Source of the DNA: Micromonospora andamanensis
GTDB taxonomy: Bacteria; Actinomycetota; Actinomycetes; Mycobacteriales; Micromonosporaceae
Length of the DNA: 64,000 nucleotides
Assembly: GCF_016863495.1 (NCBI RefSeq)
Contig: NZ_BOOZ01000004.1
Coordinates: 62,001-126,000 of the forward strand
Direction of reading: 5' to 3'
Part shown: positions 61,047 to 64,000 of the stretch, in pieces
Layout of the letters: the number at the start of each line of letters is the position of its first letter
Numbering within the stretch: position 1 is the first letter of the stretch
Translations under genes and position numbers: made by a program
Notes under the pieces: model-generated
What the model was told of the DNA's origin: nothing
Database searches by the model: none
The model's input: the letters and a program-made list of their open reading frames with translations, nothing else

Positions 61047-61531
61047 CGAGTGCCGAGAACCGGCTCGAAAACTCCGCCAAGGCTGTCATCCTCGACGGCG
61101 ACAGGGTGCTCCTTCTCAAGTATGTGGACCGCAAGATGGGGCTCGGGGTCTGGTACTCCCTGCCCGGCGGTCGGCAGCAGTACGGCGAGACGCTGACCGA
61201 GACGTTGGTTCGTGAATGCCAGGAGGAGATCGGTGCGGACGTGACGCCAGGGCGCATGCTCTTCGTTCGTGAGTACATCCACGCACGCCACGAACTGGCC
61301 GGTAAGGGCCGCGATCAACACAAGATCGAGTTCTACTTTCTCGCGGAACTGAAGTCGGAGCTGTCCGCCGACTACCTGGCAGCAGACGATGTCTCCGACG
61401 AAGGCCAGCAGGGAATGCGCTGGTGCAGCCTCGCCGACCTGCGGCAACTCAACATCTTCCCCACTGGTCTTCGAAAGCTGGAGGACATGGTGAACGCCAG
61501 CACGGACACGTACTGGGGCGACACTTACTGA
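61043..61531 (+). CDS. Nudix hydrolase
   Basis: This 162-residue pyrophosphohydrolase has a perfect Nudix box: G43-x5-E49-x7-R57-E58-C59-x-E61-E62-x-G64 (GGRQQYGETLTETLVRECQEE, then IGAD). It begins with a typical beta strand (AKAVILDGDRVLLLKY) and SLPGGRQQYGET. The substrate could be a nucleotide sugar, ADP-ribose, a dinucleotide, or an isoprenyl diphosphate given its neighbour. The ATG overlaps the upstream stop by four bases, so the trio is tightly coupled. Sequence after the box (YIHARHELAGKGRDQHKIEFYFLAEL) is normal for the fold. Confidence 0.95.
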   Translation: MTSAENRLENSAKAVILDGDRVLLLKYVDRKMGLGVWYSLPGGRQQYGETLTETLVRECQEEIGADVTPGRMLFVREYIHARHELAGKGRDQHKIEFYFLAELKSELSADYLAADDVSDEGQQGMRWCSLADLRQLNIFPTGLRKLEDMVNASTDTYWGDTY

Positions 61532-61584
61532 CGGAGTGCTCCAAGCCGCCGGAGAGCGGGATGCCGTTGGCCGACAGGAGCGCG

Positions 61585-62661
61585 TCAGTCGAACAGGACC
61601 ACCGTGCGGGCGCCCTCGCCCCGGGACATCCGGGCCAGCGCCTCCGGTGCCGCGTCGAGGCTGACCCGGTCGGTGACCAGGAAGTCCAGGTCGAGGGTGC
61701 CGTCGAGCACCGCGCGGGCCAGGTGGGGTACGTCCCGGTCCGGGTCGGAGGAGCCGTACACCGAGGAGCGCAGGGTGCGGGCCGAGTGGAAGATCTCCAG
61801 GGCGCTGAGCCCGACCATGTCGTCCTTGCCGCCCATGCCGACCACGATGACCTGCCCGCCACGGCGGGTCGCCCGCCAGGCGGTGCGGATGGTGGCGGCC
61901 CGGCCGACGCACTCGACCGCGTGGTCGACGCCCCGGCCACCGGTGAGTGTCCGTACCGCGCGGCTGAGGGTGTCGTCGGCGAGCAGGAAGTCGGTGGCGC
62001 CGGCCGCGTACGCCAGCTCGGCCTTTGCGGGTGCGACGTCGACGGCGATGACCGTGGCGGCGCCTGCCGCGCGGGCGGCGGCGACAGCGGAGAGGCCGAC
62101 GCCGCCGAGACCGATGACGGCTACCGAGTCGCCGGGCCGGACATCGGCGGTACGGCGGATCGCGCCGACGCCGGTGAGCACCGCGCAGCCGAGCAGCGCG
62201 GCGGTGGGGAAGGGCAGTTCCGGCGGTACGGTCACTACTGCCTGCTGTGGCACCACCACCTGCTCGGCGAGCGCGCCGAGGCCGAGGGTGACGTGCAGTG
62301 GCGCGCCGTCGATCGTGTGCCCGGCGGTGGCGGCCGGGTTGCCGGAGCGTTCGCAGAGCCACGGCTCGCCGTGCCCGCAGTACCAGCAGTCGCGGCACGG
62401 GGGTGCCCAGTTGAGCACCACGTGGTCTCCTACCGCGACCCGGTCGACGCCGTCGCCCACCTCGACGACCACGCCCGCGGCCTCGTGGCCGAGCAGCAGC
62501 GGGTACGGTGCGGCGATGGTGCCGTCGACCATGGACAGGTCGGAGTGGCAGACGCCTGCCGCCTTGACCGCCACCCGTACCTGGCCGGTACCGGTGGCGG
62601 GTGGGTCGACAGGCTCGACCTGGGGCGGTGTGCCGACGCCCCGAACCACCAGGCCCCTCAC
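61585..62661 (-). CDS. Zinc-dependent alcohol dehydrogenase (MDR family, class III-like)
   Basis: This 358-residue NAD-dependent enzyme has the MDR start ([12 protein letters not shown], catalytic-zinc Cys), [15 protein letters not shown], the structural-zinc lobe [15 protein letters not shown] (four Cys) and the Rossmann motif [10 protein letters not shown]. It probably oxidises an alcohol to the aldehyde used by the next enzyme. GTG 62661 overlaps the aldehyde dehydrogenase stop by four bases, so the pair is coupled. It converges on the Nudix trio. Confidence 0.93.
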   Translation of the reverse strand: MRGLVVRGVGTPPQVEPVDPPATGTGQVRVAVKAAGVCHSDLSMVDGTIAAPYPLLLGHEAAGVVVEVGDGVDRVAVGDHVVLNWAPPCRDCWYCGHGEPWLCERSGNPAATAGHTIDGAPLHVTLGLGALAEQVVVPQQAVVTVPPELPFPTAALLGCAVLTGVGAIRRTADVRPGDSVAVIGLGGVGLSAVAAARAAGAATVIAVDVAPAKAELAYAAGATDFLLADDTLSRAVRTLTGGRGVDHAVECVGRAATIRTAWRATRRGGQVIVVGMGGKDDMVGLSALEIFHSARTLRSSVYGSSDPDRDVPHLARAVLDGTLDLDFLVTDRVSLDAAPEALARMSRGEGARTVVLFD

Positions 62662-64000
62662 CGCTGGATCGCCTTCACTTCGCAGAACTCCTCAAGCCCG
62701 TGTACGCCCAGCTCGCGGCCGAGGCCTGACTGCTTGTAGCCGCCGAACGGGGCGAGCGGGTTGAACGGTGCGCCGTTGATGTCGACGGCGCCGGTGCGCA
62801 GCCGGCGGGCCACCCGCAGTGCCCGGTCCTCGTCGCCGGACCAGACCGCGCCGGCCAGGCCGTAGCGGGAGTTGTTGGCGACCCGCACCGCGTGGTCGTC
62901 GTCGTCGACGGGGATGACCGCGAGGACCGGCCCGAAGACCTCCTCCTGGGCGAGGGCGCTGTCGGGGTCGACGTCGGCGATGACCGTCGGGGCGACGAAC
63001 CAGCCCTGCTGCGGGACGGGGGCGTCGGGTCCACCGGCGATCAGCCGGCCGCCGTCGGCCAGGCCCCTGGTGATGTGGTCGCGTACCCGGTCCCGCTGCT
63101 GCGCGGAGACCAGCGGGCCGAGGCGGGTGGCCGGGTCGAACGGGTCACCGAGCCGGTAGCCGTCGGTGGCCTTGGCGGCCAGGTCGAGGGCCTCGTCGTA
63201 GCGGTCCCGGTGCACGAGCATCCGGGTCCATGCGGTGCAGGTCTGGCCCGAGTTGAGGAACGCGTTGCCGACGCCGACCTTCACCGCGCCGGCCAGGTCG
63301 GCGTCGTCGAGAATCACGTTCGCCGACTTGCCGCCCAACTCCAGTGACACCCGGGCGATCCGGTCGGCGGCCAGGTGCGTGATCCGCCGGCCGGTGGCGG
63401 TGGAGCCGGTGAAGGAGACCAGGTCCACGTCGGGGTGGCCGGCGAGGGCCTCGCCGACCACCGGCCCGGTGCCGGTGACCAGGTTGACCACGCCGGGCGG
63501 CAGGCCGGCTTCGTGGATGGCGTCGAAGAGCAGGTACGCGGTCAGCGGGGTCAGTTCGCTCGGCTTCAGCACGAGTGTGCAGCCGGCGGCGAGGGCGGGA
63601 GCGAGCTTGGCGACGATCTGGTGCAGCGGATAGTTCCAGGGGGTGATCGCGCCGACCACGCCCACGGGTTCGCGTACCACGAGGGAGTTGCCTACGGTCT
63701 GCGGCGCGGGCGGCCGGGCGGCCAGGTCGACGTAGCCGCGCAGGACGGTGAGCGGCAGCCCGGCCTGGACCCGGGTGGCGACCTTCAGCGGGGTGCCGAG
63801 TTCACTGGCGACTGTGTGCGCGATGTCCTTGGTGCGGGCGGTGAGGGTGGCGTGCAACCGGTCGAGGTGGGCGGCCCGGTCGGCGGGATCGGTGGCCGCC
63901 CAGCCCTCGAAGGCGGCCCGGGCGGCGGCCACGGCCCGGTCGACGTCAGCGGCGGTGCCGGCCGGGACCGTGCCGATGACCTCCTCGGTCGTCGGGTTGT
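62658..64000 (-). CDS. Aldehyde dehydrogenase, N-terminus cut by window edge
   Basis: A NAD(P)-dependent aldehyde dehydrogenase of ~447 visible residues runs off the right edge at its N-terminus. It shows [21 protein letters not shown], the substrate Glu region [12 protein letters not shown], the catalytic Cys in [11 protein letters not shown], and the C-terminal [13 protein letters not shown]. The visible part begins [11 protein letters not shown], so only the first few dozen residues are missing. It oxidises aldehydes to acids and is coupled to the alcohol dehydrogenase by a four-base overlap. The substrate is unknown. Confidence 0.93.
   Translation of the reverse strand, partial: NPTTEEVIGTVPAGTAADVDRAVAAARAAFEGWAATDPADRAAHLDRLHATLTARTKDIAHTVASELGTPLKVATRVQAGLPLTVLRGYVDLAARPPAPQTVGNSLVVREPVGVVGAITPWNYPLHQIVAKLAPALAAGCTLVLKPSELTPLTAYLLFDAIHEAGLPPGVVNLVTGTGPVVGEALAGHPDVDLVSFTGSTATGRRITHLAADRIARVSLELGGKSANVILDDADLAGAVKVGVGNAFLNSGQTCTAWTRMLVHRDRYDEALDLAAKATDGYRLGDPFDPATRLGPLVSAQQRDRVRDHITRGLADGGRLIAGGPDAPVPQQGWFVAPTVIADVDPDSALAQEEVFGPVLAVIPVDDDDHAVRVANNSRYGLAGAVWSGDEDRALRVARRLRTGAVDINGAPFNPLAPFGGYKQSGLGRELGVHGLEEFCEVKAIQR

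Noticed and set aside
55500..61550. An integrated mobile element covering the accessory region
   Set aside because: No integrase, transposase, tRNA or flanking att-like repeat was found; the less GC-rich look is only suggestive.

Overview
The window is GC-rich throughout. It has dense coding with many GTG starts, many 4-bp ATGA/GTGA gene overlaps, large secreted glycoside hydrolases carrying ricin-type and CBM2 domains, and I-shaped terminator hairpins without U tracts. This fits a filamentous actinobacterium, most likely Micromonosporaceae (Micromonospora-like). That is a judgement from gene content and style; no rRNA or other marker is present. No tRNA, rRNA, IS element, integrase or CRISPR array was seen.

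Region 1 (1-18.4 kb) is an arabinose/arabinan/xylan utilisation locus. It holds the end of a sugar-binding protein, an ABC importer (ATPase and two permeases) and L-arabinose isomerase. These are followed by secreted GH43, GH43-CBM6-ricin, GH27-ricin, GH10-CBM2 and GH127-ricin enzymes around a LacI-family regulator. Five copies of a palindrome close to TGTTATCGATAACA lie upstream of four of the enzyme units, which suggests one local regulon. The enzymes would release arabinose and xylose outside the cell, the importer would take up the sugar, and AraA would start catabolism. araB and araD are not in the window.

Region 2 (18.4-27.5 kb) holds an MFS exporter, a MarR-GNAT fusion, a TetR/AidB-like acyl-CoA dehydrogenase pair, a GH19 chitinase, a GH51-like enzyme with FN3 and CBM2, and a secreted cutinase of the PET-hydrolase type.

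Region 3 (27.6-38.6 kb) pairs two acyl-CoA dehydrogenase genes with a complete branched-chain-amino-acid-type (HAAT) ABC importer, a TetR regulator and a large LuxR-type regulator whose Walker A lysine is replaced by arginine. It looks like uptake and beta-oxidation-style degradation of an unknown acid.

Region 4 (38.6-55.5 kb) is catabolic. It has a NitT/TauT-type ABC importer with a PaaX-like regulator, and an operon of SDR, amidohydrolase, MaoC and acyl-CoA ligase divergent from a MarR gene. It also has a large secreted alpha/beta-hydrolase-like protein, a second PaaX-like gene, and a Rieske oxygenase/small CxC protein/reductase/IclR operon with a 15-bp palindrome at its promoter, followed by an MFS gene.

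Region 5 (55.5-61.5 kb) is accessory. It has two small orphan genes, two XRE regulators (one preceded by a 56-codon gene), a two-TM miniprotein and a tightly overlapping trio: a four-TM membrane protein, an isoprenyl-diphosphate-synthase-like protein with DxxxD motifs, and a canonical Nudix hydrolase. This trio is my best candidate for an undescribed system. The window ends with an overlapping zinc alcohol dehydrogenase/aldehyde dehydrogenase pair, the latter cut by the right edge.
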